Made by a program: the position numbers and the translations under genes. A stretch of DNA of 64,000 nt from Bradyrhizobium sp. SRS-191 (GTDB taxonomy: Bacteria > Pseudomonadota > Alphaproteobacteria > Rhizobiales > Xanthobacteraceae). The notes beneath the pieces are model-generated. The model was not told the DNA's origin and did not search any database. It saw only the letters and a list, made by a program, of their open reading frames with translations. Positions 1 to 8,918 of the stretch are shown here, in pieces (positions within the stretch are counted from its first letter, which is position 1; every line of letters starts with the position of its first letter). The stretch spans positions 310,001 to 374,000 of the forward strand of contig NZ_JANBVS010000001.1 of the NCBI RefSeq assembly GCF_024586915.1. The letters run 5' to 3'.

Positions 1-655
1 TCAGCGCGCGCCCGGTCTCGGCCAGCGCGTCGTCGATCTGGCCGCGAATGCGCGTGCCGCGACGCATCGTGATCAGGTCGGAGCTCATGATGCTGTCCCA
101 GGTCAGCCGGCGGTGTTTTTCGAACCGGCCGTCTCTGACGCCGATGGCTGACAGCGGGCTCTGCATCAGCGGCTCGACCCGCACTTCCGGCACGCCCTCG
201 TCCTCGACACTGCCCAGGCCGAACTCGGCCTGCCCGGCCATCACGATCGCAAAGAGCTCGTCCGGCGCGACGTCGCGCAGATCGATGCTCACCTCGGGAT
301 GCCGCGAGCGGAACGTCGCGAACACCCGGGGAAGCAGCGCCGAGGCGACGCCTGCCGACACTGCGATCGAGATGCGGCCGGTCTTGATCTCGGCGAGGTC
401 GCGCATCCGCTGCGACAGCCCCTGCGCGCCGGCCAGGATACGCTCGGCGGCCGTGATCGCCTCGCGGCAGGCCGCGGTCGGGTGCAGCGCCCGCGTGGTT
501 CGGTCGAACAGCTTGAGCTGAAAATTCTCCTCGATCTGCCGGATCAGCAGGCTGATCGCCGACTGCGTGACGCGCAGCTCCGCGGCCGCCTTGGTGATGC
601 TGCCGAGCCGATACACCAGGACCAGGGCCTCCAATTGCCGCAGGGTCGGGGGCAT
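1..655 (-). CDS. LysR family transcriptional regulator (3' end beyond window)
   Basis: The minus frame opens with ATG at 655-653 (MPPTLRQLEALVLVYRLGS) and stays open to the window edge, giving about 218 residues of a protein that is usually near 300. The N-terminus is a LysR winged helix-turn-helix, with SITKAAAELRVTQSAISLLI as the recognition region and LFDRTTRALHPT after it. The start of the effector-binding domain follows (GRISIAVSAGVASALLPRVF). The gene is divergent from the transporter at 781, so it probably senses an aromatic acid and controls the 781-5612 operon. The ligand cannot be told from the sequence. Confidence 0.9.
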   Translation of the reverse strand, partial: MPPTLRQLEALVLVYRLGSITKAAAELRVTQSAISLLIRQIEENFQLKLFDRTTRALHPTAACREAITAAERILAGAQGLSQRMRDLAEIKTGRISIAVSAGVASALLPRVFATFRSRHPEVSIDLRDVAPDELFAIVMAGQAEFGLGSVEDEGVPEVRVEPLMQSPLSAIGVRDGRFEKHRRLTWDSIMSSDLITMRRGTRIRGQIDDALAETGRAL

Positions 656-780
656 AAGCTTTCCTCATGAATGAATGAGAATTTTGTGGCTAATCGAAAG
701 AGTTTGAACATGCAACATATTTGCAAACAGCCGGCGCCACCGAGGACGTCAGGTAACAACAAGGTCACGGGGAGGGACAA
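656..780. promoter_or_regulatory. Divergent control region between LysR gene and catabolic operon
   Basis: This 125-bp AT-richer gap separates divergent genes. It holds two perfect inverted repeats: CTCAT-N6-ATGAG at 664-679, close to the LysR start, and TGCAA-N5-TTGCA at 711-725, central. Such dyads between a LysR gene and its target are typical LysR binding and autoregulation sites. A ribosome-binding site GGGGAGGGA lies at 769-777, just before the TTG start of the transporter gene. Assigning the dyads to this LysR protein is inference. Confidence 0.5.
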
Positions 781-2154
781 TTGTCGCAAGCGATCAATCT
801 CACACGCTACGTCGACGAACGGCCGCTATCTAAATTCCAGATCAGGGTGATCTGCCTGTGCGCGCTGGTCGTCGGGCTCGACGGCTTCGATGCCCAGGCG
901 CTCGGCTTCGTCGCGCCCGCGCTCAGCAAGGACCTGCACCTGGCGCCGGGAGCCTTGGGCCCCGTCTTCGGCGCGTCGCTGTTCGGCGTGATGGTCGGCT
1001 CGCTCGTGTTCGGCGCCCTCGCCGACTATCTCGGTCGCAAATGGCTGGTCGTCGCCGGCGTCTTGGTATTCGCGCTGGGATCGCTGGCGACGAGCCAGGC
1101 CACGAGCGTCTCCGACCTCGTCATGCTCCGCTTCGTCACCGGCATCGGACTCGGGGGCGTCCTGCCCAACACCATCGCACTGACCGGCGAGTATGCGCCG
1201 CAGCGTCGCCGGACGCTGTTGATCATGCTGATGTTCATGACGGTGTCGCTGGGCTCGGCGATCGGAGGAGCGGTCGCAGCCAAGCTCATCACCGCCTATG
1301 GCTGGCAGATCATCTTCATTGTCGGCGGCCTGCTGCCGCTGATCCTCTGCCCGGTCCTGATCCTGTGGCTACCGGAGTCGCTGTCGCTGCTGGCGCTGGA
1401 CTCAGCCAAGAACGACCGGGTGCGCACGCTGCTGATGCGCATCGATCCCTCCGCGCGGCTTCCAGCCGATGCGCAGTTCACGATTGTCGAGGAGAAGGGC
1501 AAGGGCTTCCTGCTGCCGCAGCTTTTTACCAACCGGCGCCTGATTCCGACCCTGCTGCTGTGGGTCATGTTCTTCATGAACATGATGGACATCTACTTTC
1601 TCAACAGCTGGCTGCCGACGCTCACGCATGGTGTCGGGCTCGACGTCCAGGCCGCGATCGCCGTGGGCGTGGCGTTCCAACTCGGCGGCATGCTCGGCAC
1701 GATCGGGCTTGGCCTGCTGATCGAGCGGTTCGGCTTCGACCGGGTCTTGTTCGTCACCTATGTCGCCGGCTTCCTGTCGATCATCACCATCGGCATTGCC
1801 GGCGCCTCGTTGCCGGTCCTCGTGCCGGCGGTCTTCATTGCCGGCGTCGCCGTGATCGGCGGCCAGATCGGCTGCAACGCCTATGCGGCGCGGATCTACC
1901 CGACCTACATCCGCGGCACCGGCATCGGCTGGGCGCTGGGCATCGGCCGCTTCGGCTCGATCCTCGGCGTCACCATCGGTGGACTGATGCTGGCGGCCAA
2001 ATGGGACGTCGCCTCGCTGTTCCAGGCCAGCGCGGTGCCGCAACTGTTCTCGGCGCTGGTGATCCTGGGACTGGCCATCCTCAGCATGCGCGGCAGCCTT
2101 CCGACCGCCGACGACACCCAACGCAATCCGCTCTCGGCCGCCGAGCGCGCGTAG
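781..2154 (+). CDS. MFS transporter, aromatic acid:H+ symporter type
   Basis: A 457-residue, 12-helix major facilitator. DGFDAQALGFVAPAL in helix 1 and GALADYLGRKW in the loop between helices 2 and 3 (MFS motif A) match the AAHS family (PcaK/MhpT-like), which imports aromatic carboxylates with protons. The start is TTG at 781, supported by the SD GGGGAGGGA just upstream. It is the first gene of an operon with an FAD hydroxylase and a ThDP enzyme, so it likely imports the substrate that the hydroxylase attacks. The substrate is unknown. Confidence 0.88.
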   Translation: MSQAINLTRYVDERPLSKFQIRVICLCALVVGLDGFDAQALGFVAPALSKDLHLAPGALGPVFGASLFGVMVGSLVFGALADYLGRKWLVVAGVLVFALGSLATSQATSVSDLVMLRFVTGIGLGGVLPNTIALTGEYAPQRRRTLLIMLMFMTVSLGSAIGGAVAAKLITAYGWQIIFIVGGLLPLILCPVLILWLPESLSLLALDSAKNDRVRTLLMRIDPSARLPADAQFTIVEEKGKGFLLPQLFTNRRLIPTLLLWVMFFMNMMDIYFLNSWLPTLTHGVGLDVQAAIAVGVAFQLGGMLGTIGLGLLIERFGFDRVLFVTYVAGFLSIITIGIAGASLPVLVPAVFIAGVAVIGGQIGCNAYAARIYPTYIRGTGIGWALGIGRFGSILGVTIGGLMLAAKWDVASLFQASAVPQLFSALVILGLAILSMRGSLPTADDTQRNPLSAAERA

Positions 2155-2176
2155 CATTCAAGCAAGAGACACTGAC

Positions 2177-3862
2177 ATGAAGACGTTACAGACCCAGGTC
2201 CTCATCGTGGGCGCTGGCCCGGTCGGACTGACCGCCGCCATGGATCTCGCCTCGCGGGGCATCGATGTGGTGGTCGCGGAGATCCGGCGCGCCGGCGAGC
2301 CGCCCAACGTGAAATGCAACCACGTCTCGGCGCGCTCGATGGAGGTGTTCCGCCGGCTCGGGATCGTCCGCGAGGTACGTGAGGGCGGCCTTCCCGCCGA
2401 TTTCCCGAACGACTGCGCCTATCGGACGGCCGTCGTCGGCCGTGAGCTGACGCGCATCCCGATCCCGTCTCGCCAGGATCGCTATACGGCCACTGGCGGA
2501 CCTGACACCGACTGGCCAACGCCCGAGCCGCCGCATCGCATCAACCAGATCTATCTCGAGCCCATCCTGTTCGCCTGCGCGGAGGCGCAGCCCCGCATCA
2601 CCATCCTCAACCGCGTTCAGCTCGATCGGTTCGAGCAGGACGACAACGGCGTGGTCGCCCAGGCCCGCGATCTCGATTCCGAGCAGGACATCACGATCTC
2701 GGCCGACTATCTGATCGGCTGCGACGGTGGCCGCTCCACCGTGCGACGGCTGATCGGCTCGCGCCTTGGCGGGACCGACGTCGTGCAGCGTGTGCAGTCG
2801 ACCTACATCCACGCGCCCGCGCTGAAGGAGCTCATTACCCAGAAGCCGGCCTGGATGACCATGTCCCTCAATCCGCGCCGCTGCGGCACCACCGTGTCGA
2901 TCGACGGTCGCGACAACTGGCTGATCCACAACCACCTCGCGGCCGAGGAGGTCGAGTTCGACAGCGTCGATCGCGATTGGGCGCTGCGTACCATCCTCGG
3001 CGTCGACGACCGCTTTCACTACGAGATCATCAGCAAGGAGGATTGGATCGGACGCCGGCTGGTCGCCGATCGCTTCCGCGATCGCCGCGCCTTCATCTGC
3101 GGTGATGCCGCGCATCTGTGGATTCCCTATGCGGGCTACGGCATGAATGCCGGGATCGCCGATGCGGTCGACCTGTGCTGGATGCTCGCCGGCGTCATCC
3201 AGAAATGGGCCGCCCCTGCCCTGCTCGACGCCTATGAAGCGGAACGCCAGCCGATCACCGAGCAGGTGTCGCATTTCGCGATGAACCACGCGCTCGCCGT
3301 GATGAGCCAGCGGCGCTCGGTCCCTCCCGAGGTGGAAATGGATGGGCCCGCCGGCGATGCCGCGCGCAGCAAGGTCGGACAGGCCGCCTATGATCTCAAC
3401 GTGCAGCAATATTGCTGCGCCGGCTTGAACTTCGGCTACTACTACGATCAGTCCCCCGCCATCTCCTACGATGGCGAGACCCCGCCGCCTTACGGGATGG
3501 GCCACTTCACCGCGTCCACGGTGCCCGGCGCGCGCGCCCCGCACGTCTGGCTGACGGATGGACGATCGCTGCTGGATGCGCTCGGTCCCGCCTACACGCT
3601 GGTCCGGTTCGATCCCTCCCTCGATGCGACCTCGATGGTGAAGACCGCAGCCGACCAGGGCGTTCCGCTGGCGCTCGTGGACGTCGACCGCGCCAAGGCC
3701 GGCTATGCATTCTCTGAAAGCCTGCTGCTGCTCCGGCCGGACTCACATATCGCCTGGCGCGGCATGACCGCACCGCGCGAGCCCGGAGAGCTGTTCCAGC
3801 GCCTGCGGGGAATCGCAACCCAGACCGAGGCGGTGCGCCGTGACGATGCCGTCCACGCCTGA
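2177..3862 (+). CDS. FAD-dependent aromatic hydroxylase (MhpA/PheA-like)
   Basis: A 561-residue class A flavoprotein monooxygenase. The N-terminal Rossmann motif is VGAGPVGLTAAMDLASRG (residues 11-28), the FAD/NADPH motif is CDGGRSTVRR (181-190), and the ribityl-binding motif is ICGDAAHLWIPYAGYGMN (306-323). In the last, LWIPYAGYG replaces the commoner HxxxPxGGxG form, so the active-site wall differs from MhpA. A C-terminal thioredoxin-like domain of the phenol hydroxylase type appears present. It would hydroxylate an aromatic ring using NAD(P)H and O2. It starts 22 bp after the transporter and its end overlaps the next gene, so it is part of an operon. Confidence 0.87.
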   Translation: MKTLQTQVLIVGAGPVGLTAAMDLASRGIDVVVAEIRRAGEPPNVKCNHVSARSMEVFRRLGIVREVREGGLPADFPNDCAYRTAVVGRELTRIPIPSRQDRYTATGGPDTDWPTPEPPHRINQIYLEPILFACAEAQPRITILNRVQLDRFEQDDNGVVAQARDLDSEQDITISADYLIGCDGGRSTVRRLIGSRLGGTDVVQRVQSTYIHAPALKELITQKPAWMTMSLNPRRCGTTVSIDGRDNWLIHNHLAAEEVEFDSVDRDWALRTILGVDDRFHYEIISKEDWIGRRLVADRFRDRRAFICGDAAHLWIPYAGYGMNAGIADAVDLCWMLAGVIQKWAAPALLDAYEAERQPITEQVSHFAMNHALAVMSQRRSVPPEVEMDGPAGDAARSKVGQAAYDLNVQQYCCAGLNFGYYYDQSPAISYDGETPPPYGMGHFTASTVPGARAPHVWLTDGRSLLDALGPAYTLVRFDPSLDATSMVKTAADQGVPLALVDVDRAKAGYAFSESLLLLRPDSHIAWRGMTAPREPGELFQRLRGIATQTEAVRRDDAVHA

Positions 3863-5612
3863 TCCACATCCGCGCGCCATGGCCAGCCATACCACCGCGC
3901 ATTACTTCCTCGAGGCGCTCGTCGACCTCGGCATCGACTACATCTTTGCCAATCTCGGTACGGATCATGTCTCGCTGATCGAGGAAATCGCGCGCTGGGA
4001 CAGTGAGGGCCGGCCCCATCCGCAGGTGATCCTGTGTCCTCACGAGGTGGTCGCGGTCCACATGGCGATGGGGTATGCGGCCCTGACCGGCCGCGGTCAG
4101 GCCGTGTTCGTCCACGTCGATGCGGGCACGGCCAACGCCTGCATGGCCATCCAGAATGCGTTTCGCTACCGGCTGCCGTTGCTGCTGGTCGCGGGACGCG
4201 CGCCATTCGCTGTGCATGGCGAGTTGCCGGGAGGACGCGACACCTACGTCCACTTCGTGCAGGACAGCTTCGACCAGGCCAGCATCATCAGGCCCTACGT
4301 CAAATGGGACTACACACTGCCGTCGGGCGTGGTGATCAAGGAGGCGCTGGCGCGCGCGGCAGCGTTCATGCACAGCGATCCGCCCGGCCCCGTCTACATG
4401 ATGCTGCCGCGGGAGACCTTGGCGGAGAGCTGGGCCGGCGACGCCATGCCGACCTACTCGCCCGCGCGCTATGGCAGCGTCAAGGCGGGAGGAATCGAGC
4501 CGGAACGTGCGCAGGCGATCGCGGACGCGCTGATGAGCGCGGACAACCCGATTGCGCTGACCGCCTATCTCGGACGCAGTGCCGAGGCCGTCTCGGTGCT
4601 CGAGCGGCTGGCGCTGGTGTGCGGGATCCGCGTCGCCGAGTTCAACCCCGTCACCATGAACATCTGCCAGGACTCGCCCTGCTTCGCCGGCTCCGATCCT
4701 GCTGCGCTCGTTGCAGACGCCGACCTCGGGCTGCTGATCGACATCGACGTGCCATTCATTCCGCAGGCGCTGACATCGGCCGACCGATTGCGCTGGATCC
4801 AGATCGATGTCGACGCCCTCAAGGCGGATATCCCGATCTGGGGCTTTGCGACCGATCTGCGCATCCAGGGCGATTCAGCCGTGATCCTGCGTCAGGTGCT
4901 GGAGATCGTCATTGCCCGCGGCGACGACGCCTATCTGAGGAAGGTTCGCGACCGGATCGCGAGCTGGCAGCCGGCGCGCGAGGCGGCCCAGGCCAAGCGG
5001 ATCGCCGCGGCCGCGCAGAAGGGCCGCCCCGGCGCGATCAACCCGGCCTATGCGTTCGCGCGGCTGCAGGCGCTGCTGTCCGAGGACGACATCGTGATCA
5101 ACGAGGCGGTCCGCAACGCGCCCGTCCTGCAACAGCAGCTTCGTCGCACCAAGCCGATGACTTATGTGGGCCTGGCCGGCGGCGGTCTCGGCTTCAGCGG
5201 CGGCATGGCGCTCGGCCTCAAGCTCGCCAATCCCGCGACGCGAATCGTGCAAGTCATCGGTGACGGCGCCTACCACTTCGCCGCTCCGGATTCCGTCTAC
5301 GCGGTCGCGCAGCAATATCGGCTGCCGATCTTCACGGTGATCCTCGACAACGCCGGGTGGCAGGCCGTGAAGGCGTCGGTCCAACGTGTCTATCCCGACG
5401 GCGCCGCACAGCAGAGCGACTCGTTCCTTTCGCGGCTCTCGACCGGGCGCCAGGACGAGCAGCGTCGTCTCGCCGACATCGCCTGCGCGTTCGGAGCTCA
5501 CGGTGAACGGGTCGGAGATCCCGATGCGCTCGATGCGGCGATCGAACGTTGCCTCGCTGCGGTCGGCGCCGGCCGCACCGCAGTGCTGCACATCGACATC
5601 ACGCCCCTGTAG
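3840..5612 (+). CDS. Thiamine pyrophosphate-dependent enzyme (acetolactate synthase / benzoylformate decarboxylase superfamily)
   Basis: A 590-residue ThDP enzyme with the three usual domains. The catalytic Glu is in CPHEVVAVHMAMGYA (E69), which pairs with the cofactor N1'. The Mg-ThDP motif begins GDG at 474 and ends LDNAGW at 502-507; the Mg-binding Asn is kept while the preceding Asn is Asp. The annotated start is GTG at 3840, overlapping the hydroxylase by 23 bp; ATG at 3846 is equally possible. Decarboxylation or carboligation of a 2-oxo acid is the family chemistry, so it may act on a side chain of the same aromatic substrate. The exact reaction is unknown. Confidence 0.82.
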   Translation: MTMPSTPDPHPRAMASHTTAHYFLEALVDLGIDYIFANLGTDHVSLIEEIARWDSEGRPHPQVILCPHEVVAVHMAMGYAALTGRGQAVFVHVDAGTANACMAIQNAFRYRLPLLLVAGRAPFAVHGELPGGRDTYVHFVQDSFDQASIIRPYVKWDYTLPSGVVIKEALARAAAFMHSDPPGPVYMMLPRETLAESWAGDAMPTYSPARYGSVKAGGIEPERAQAIADALMSADNPIALTAYLGRSAEAVSVLERLALVCGIRVAEFNPVTMNICQDSPCFAGSDPAALVADADLGLLIDIDVPFIPQALTSADRLRWIQIDVDALKADIPIWGFATDLRIQGDSAVILRQVLEIVIARGDDAYLRKVRDRIASWQPAREAAQAKRIAAAAQKGRPGAINPAYAFARLQALLSEDDIVINEAVRNAPVLQQQLRRTKPMTYVGLAGGGLGFSGGMALGLKLANPATRIVQVIGDGAYHFAAPDSVYAVAQQYRLPIFTVILDNAGWQAVKASVQRVYPDGAAQQSDSFLSRLSTGRQDEQRRLADIACAFGAHGERVGDPDALDAAIERCLAAVGAGRTAVLHIDITPL

Positions 5613-5619
5613 CGGCAGC

Positions 5620-6999
5620 TCACGCCACCCGCGGGACACCGTGATAGCGCTCGACGACGATGTCGCGCTTGGTCGCGTCGACGCGCACGGTCATGTCGTA
5701 GTGGCCCTCGTGCAGCTCCTTGGCGAGCACCTCGGCATTGCGGTGCAGCCAGCTGATGCCGGCGCCATCGGCGGCGTCGATGGTGAGATCGAGCGTGGTG
5801 CGCGCGGCGGCGAGGCGGTCTTCGATCGCCTGCAGCAGCACGTCGACGCCCTCCCCGGTCTCGGCCGAGACCATCAGGCACGGGCGCTCCGGCGGCCGTC
5901 GCGCGGCGATGTTGGCGAGGTTCTCACGCGCGGCTTCGTCGAGCCGGTCGATCTTGTTCCAGACCTCGATGATGCTGTCGGTCGCTTCGGGATCGATCCC
6001 GAGCTGGCTGAGCACCAGCTCGACATCATGCTGCTGCGCCTCGGCATCCTCATGCGACATGTCGCGGACATGCAGGATGACATCCGCTTCCAGCACCTCC
6101 TCGAGCGTGGCGCGGAAGGCGGCGACCAGCTGCGTCGGCAGGTTGGAGATGAAGCCGACGGTGTCGGACAGCATCGCCTTGCCGCCATGCGGCAGGCCGA
6201 TCGCGCGCAGAGTCGGATCGAGCGTGGCGAACAGCATGTCGGCCGCCTGCACATCGGCGCGTGTCAGGCGATTGAACAGCGTCGACTTGCCCGCATTGGT
6301 GTAGCCGACCAGCGCGACCACACGATACGGAACGCGCTGGCGTCCGGCGCGATGCAGCCGGCGCGTCGCCTGTACCTTCTTCAGCTCGTTCTCGAGCCGC
6401 GTGATGCGATCACCGATCAGCCGGCGGTCGGCCTCGATCTGCGTCTCGCCCGGGCCGCCCATGAAGCCGAAGCCGCCGCGCTGGCGTTCGAGATGGGTCC
6501 ACGACCGCACCAGGCGGCTGCGTTGATAGTTGAGATGCGCGAGCTCGACCTGCAGCGCGCCCTCTTTGGTCTTCGCGCGACGGCCGAAGATCTCCAGGAT
6601 GAGGCCGGTGCGATCGAGCACCTTGGTGTTCCAGGCCTTCTCCAGATTGCGCTGCTGGATCGGCGACAGCGCGCAATCCATCACGACGAGCTCAGCGCCC
6701 AGGCTCGCGATCACACCGGCAATCTCGTCGACCTTGCCCTTGCCGAGATAGGTCGCCGGACGGATCTGTCCGATGAGCGCGAGAATGGACTCCGCCACCG
6801 TGAGGTTGATGGCGCGCGCGAGCCCCGCGGCCTCGTCGATCCGCGCCTCGACATCACGCATGTCGGAATGGCTGGCCGCCGCACCGTCGTCGCCGCGGCG
6901 TGGCCGCAAGTACGGGCCGACCACGATGACTCGGCCCGTTGTCTTGACGTCATCGGGCCCCGAAAGGCCGATGGCCCCTTCGCGATCTCGGGGTTCCAA
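5620..6999 (-). CDS. hflX: GTPase HflX
   Basis: A 459-residue protein. The N-terminal HflX domain includes LGKGKVDEIAG and FGRRAKTKEGALQVELAHL, followed by RSWTHLERQRGGFGFMGGPG, the HflX glycine-rich stretch. The GTPase domain has G1 GYTNAGKST, G3 DTVGF and G4 WNKID. HflX binds the 50S subunit and rescues or splits stalled ribosomes. The only early start is TTG at 6999, 11 bp after the hfq stop; together with the conserved hfq-hflX pairing this makes co-transcription likely. It converges with the ThDP gene, with only 7 bp between stops, so transcription from both sides may collide here. Confidence 0.95.
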   Translation of the reverse strand: MEPRDREGAIGLSGPDDVKTTGRVIVVGPYLRPRRGDDGAAASHSDMRDVEARIDEAAGLARAINLTVAESILALIGQIRPATYLGKGKVDEIAGVIASLGAELVVMDCALSPIQQRNLEKAWNTKVLDRTGLILEIFGRRAKTKEGALQVELAHLNYQRSRLVRSWTHLERQRGGFGFMGGPGETQIEADRRLIGDRITRLENELKKVQATRRLHRAGRQRVPYRVVALVGYTNAGKSTLFNRLTRADVQAADMLFATLDPTLRAIGLPHGGKAMLSDTVGFISNLPTQLVAAFRATLEEVLEADVILHVRDMSHEDAEAQQHDVELVLSQLGIDPEATDSIIEVWNKIDRLDEAARENLANIAARRPPERPCLMVSAETGEGVDVLLQAIEDRLAAARTTLDLTIDAADGAGISWLHRNAEVLAKELHEGHYDMTVRVDATKRDIVVERYHGVPRVA

Positions 7000-7010
7000 T
7001 CAGGTTACTC

Positions 7011-7259
7011 TCACGCAGAGGCGTCCTCGCCGCCCTCGAACAGCTGGATCGGGGCGCCCGGCATGATGGTGGAGATCGCATGCTTGTAGACGAGCTGCGA
7101 GTGACCGTCGCGCCGGAGCAACAGGCAGAAATTGTCGAACCAAGTGACAATCCCCTGCAGTTTCACGCCGTTGACCAGGAAGATCGTGAGCGGTGTCTTG
7201 GTTTTGCGGACGTGGTTGAGAAAGGTGTCTTGTAGGTTTTGTGCGCGGTCTGCCGCCAT
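7011..7259 (-). CDS. hfq: RNA chaperone Hfq
   Basis: An 82-residue Sm-like protein. Sm1 contains [20 protein letters not shown] and [18 protein letters not shown]; Sm2 contains [13 protein letters not shown]. These include the conserved Q (proximal face) and the YKHA uridine-binding signature. The short acidic tail GGEDASA is typical of alphaproteobacterial Hfq. It forms a hexamer that pairs sRNAs with mRNAs; in rhizobia (NrfA) it also affects nifA expression. The ATG at 7259 has a poor SD, with only AGATAACAACA before it, and a 26-codon basic ORF ends 5 bp upstream, so translational coupling is possible. Confidence 0.97.
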   Translation of the reverse strand: MAADRAQNLQDTFLNHVRKTKTPLTIFLVNGVKLQGIVTWFDNFCLLLRRDGHSQLVYKHAISTIMPGAPIQLFEGGEDASA

Positions 7260-7264
7260 TGTTG

Positions 7265-7345
7265 TTATCTCGCAGTCTTGTGCTTTTTCTTATTGGACCT
7301 GCGACGACCCGATTTGCCGGCCTCGGTGCCGCCGCGGTGACCCAT
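7265..7345 (-). CDS. Possible 26-aa basic leader ORF before hfq
   Basis: ATG at 7345 runs to TAA at 7267-7265 and encodes 26 residues that begin [16 protein letters not shown] and end with a Lys/His-rich tail. The ORF stops 5 bp before the hfq ATG, and hfq has a weak SD of its own. A G-rich stretch (AGGGGGAT) lies about 11 bp before this ATG. It could be a translated leader that couples to hfq or a chance frame in GC-rich DNA. No homologue is known to me. Confidence 0.25.
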   Translation of the reverse strand: MGHRGGTEAGKSGRRRSNKKKHKTAR

Positions 7346-7530
7346 GATCCATTGAGATCCCCCTCGAGGGATCACGGGACGCGTGATTAGAGGACAGGCG
7401 AGCATATTAGGCAAGCCGCTTGCGCCGAGCCTGGTTCCAAAACACCCGGATTCGCCCGTAAATATCCGGTGCCAGACGAATTTTCCAATGTAAATTCGTC
7501 CAGCCCGGCAAACTTTGCCTAGCGATGACC
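7346..7530. promoter_or_regulatory. ntrX-hfq intergenic region with hairpins (hfq promoter region)
   Basis: This gap carries three dyads. ACGAATTT-N8-AAATTCGT (7476-7499) is perfect and lies 31 bp after the ntrX stop. CCGGAT-N12-ATCCGG (7446-7469) and ATCACG-N5-CGTGAT (7371-7387) are nearer hfq. None is followed by a T-run on the minus strand, so they are not clear intrinsic terminators. They may end or process the ntrYX message, or regulate hfq. No sigma-54 -24/-12 signature was seen. Confidence 0.4.
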
Positions 7531-8901
7531 TCAGCCGACCCCGAGCGCCTTCAGCTTGCGATGCAGGGCCGAGCGTTCCATGCCGACGAACTCCGCGGTG
7601 CGCGAGATGTTGCCGGAGAAGCGGCTGATCTGGGCGATCAGATAATCGCGCTCGAACACTTCGCGTGCTTCGCGCAGTGGCAGCCCCATGATGTGCTCGC
7701 CATTGTTGCTGGTCGGCATCGCCGGCACCATCGAGCCGACGTCCGGCGGCAGCATGTCGGCGGTGATGATCACCTCTGGACCGCCGGCGGCGAGAATCAT
7801 CACGCGCTCGACATTGTTGCGCAACTGCCGGACGTTGCCGGGCCAGACATGCGACTGCAGCACGGCCATCGCGTCCTGGCCGATCTGCCGCTTCGGCAGG
7901 CCGGTCGTGATCGAGATCTGGTCCATGAAATAGTCGATCAGCTCGGGAATGTCCTCGCGGCGCTCCGACAGCGGCGGCACGCGAATCGGAACCACCGACA
8001 GGCGGTGATAGAGATCCTCGCGGAAGCGGCCGCTGGCGATCTCCTCTTCCAGGTTCCGCGCCGTCGAGGAGATGATACGCACGTCAACGTGCACCTTGGT
8101 GGTGCCGCCGGCGCGCTGGAAGGTTTGATCGACCAGCACGCGCAGAATCTTGTTCTGGGTCTCGCGCGGCATGTCGGCGATCTCGTCGACGAACAGCGTG
8201 CCGCCATGCGCCTCTTCGAGCGCGCCGGTCTTGCGCGACTGCTCGCCATTGGACTGCTCGATGCCGAACAGCTCCTCCTCCATCCGCTCCGGCGTGATCG
8301 CGGCGGCGTTGATGACCACGAACGGTCCGTCCGCGCGCGGCGACTGCGTATGCAGCGTGCGGGCGGCTAGCTCCTTGCCCGAGCCCGGAGGTCCGACGAT
8401 CAGGATGCGGCTGTTGGCCTTCGCGGCGCGCTCGATGGTCTGGCGCAGCTGGTTCATCGACGGCGAACGGCCGGTCATGGCGCTGGCGGTCGGCGCCAGC
8501 TGCTTGAGCTCGCGCACCTCGCGCTTCAGCCGCGAATTCTCCAGCGCGCGCGTCGCGACGAGAATCAGCCGGTCCGACTTGAACGGCTTCTCGATGAAGT
8601 CGTAGGCGCCGCGCTTGATGGCCGCGACCGCGGTTTCGATGTTGCCGTGACCGGAGATCATCACGACCGGCAGGTCCGGGTGATCCTTCTTGATCTGTTC
8701 GAGCAACTGCAGGCCGTCGAGCTTGGAGCCCTGCAGCCAGATGTCGAGGAACACCAGATTCGGTCGGCGGCCTGCGATCTCGGCGAGCGCCGAATCGCTG
8801 TCGCGAGCCGTTCGAGTCGTGAAGCCTTCGTCGTCCAGGATGCCGGCGACCAGCTCCCGGATATCGGCTTCGTCGTCGACAATCAGAATATCACTCGCCA
8901 T
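7531..8901 (-). CDS. ntrX: Nitrogen assimilation response regulator NtrX
   Basis: A 456-residue NtrC-family regulator. The receiver domain (1-120) has the phospho-acceptor D53 (FLDIW) and K105. The AAA+ domain has Walker A GPPGSGKE (170-177) and Walker B TLFVDEIADM; a Fis-type HTH ends the protein (NISRTAEFVGMERSALHRKL). At the L1 loop, where sigma-54 activators have GAFTGA, this protein reads GIEQSNGEQSRKTGALEEA (213-231), so sigma-54 contact is unlikely and it probably acts by DNA binding. It follows ntrY by 17 bp and forms a two-component pair with it. Confidence 0.95.
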   Translation of the reverse strand: MASDILIVDDEADIRELVAGILDDEGFTTRTARDSDSALAEIAGRRPNLVFLDIWLQGSKLDGLQLLEQIKKDHPDLPVVMISGHGNIETAVAAIKRGAYDFIEKPFKSDRLILVATRALENSRLKREVRELKQLAPTASAMTGRSPSMNQLRQTIERAAKANSRILIVGPPGSGKELAARTLHTQSPRADGPFVVINAAAITPERMEEELFGIEQSNGEQSRKTGALEEAHGGTLFVDEIADMPRETQNKILRVLVDQTFQRAGGTTKVHVDVRIISSTARNLEEEIASGRFREDLYHRLSVVPIRVPPLSERREDIPELIDYFMDQISITTGLPKRQIGQDAMAVLQSHVWPGNVRQLRNNVERVMILAAGGPEVIITADMLPPDVGSMVPAMPTSNNGEHIMGLPLREAREVFERDYLIAQISRFSGNISRTAEFVGMERSALHRKLKALGVG

Positions 8902-8918
8902 GGGTCACGCCTGTCTCG

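Noticed and set aside
7464..7499. Possible sigma-54 promoter (TGGCAC on the minus strand near 7470)
   Set aside because: The -12 GC element is absent at the required spacing.
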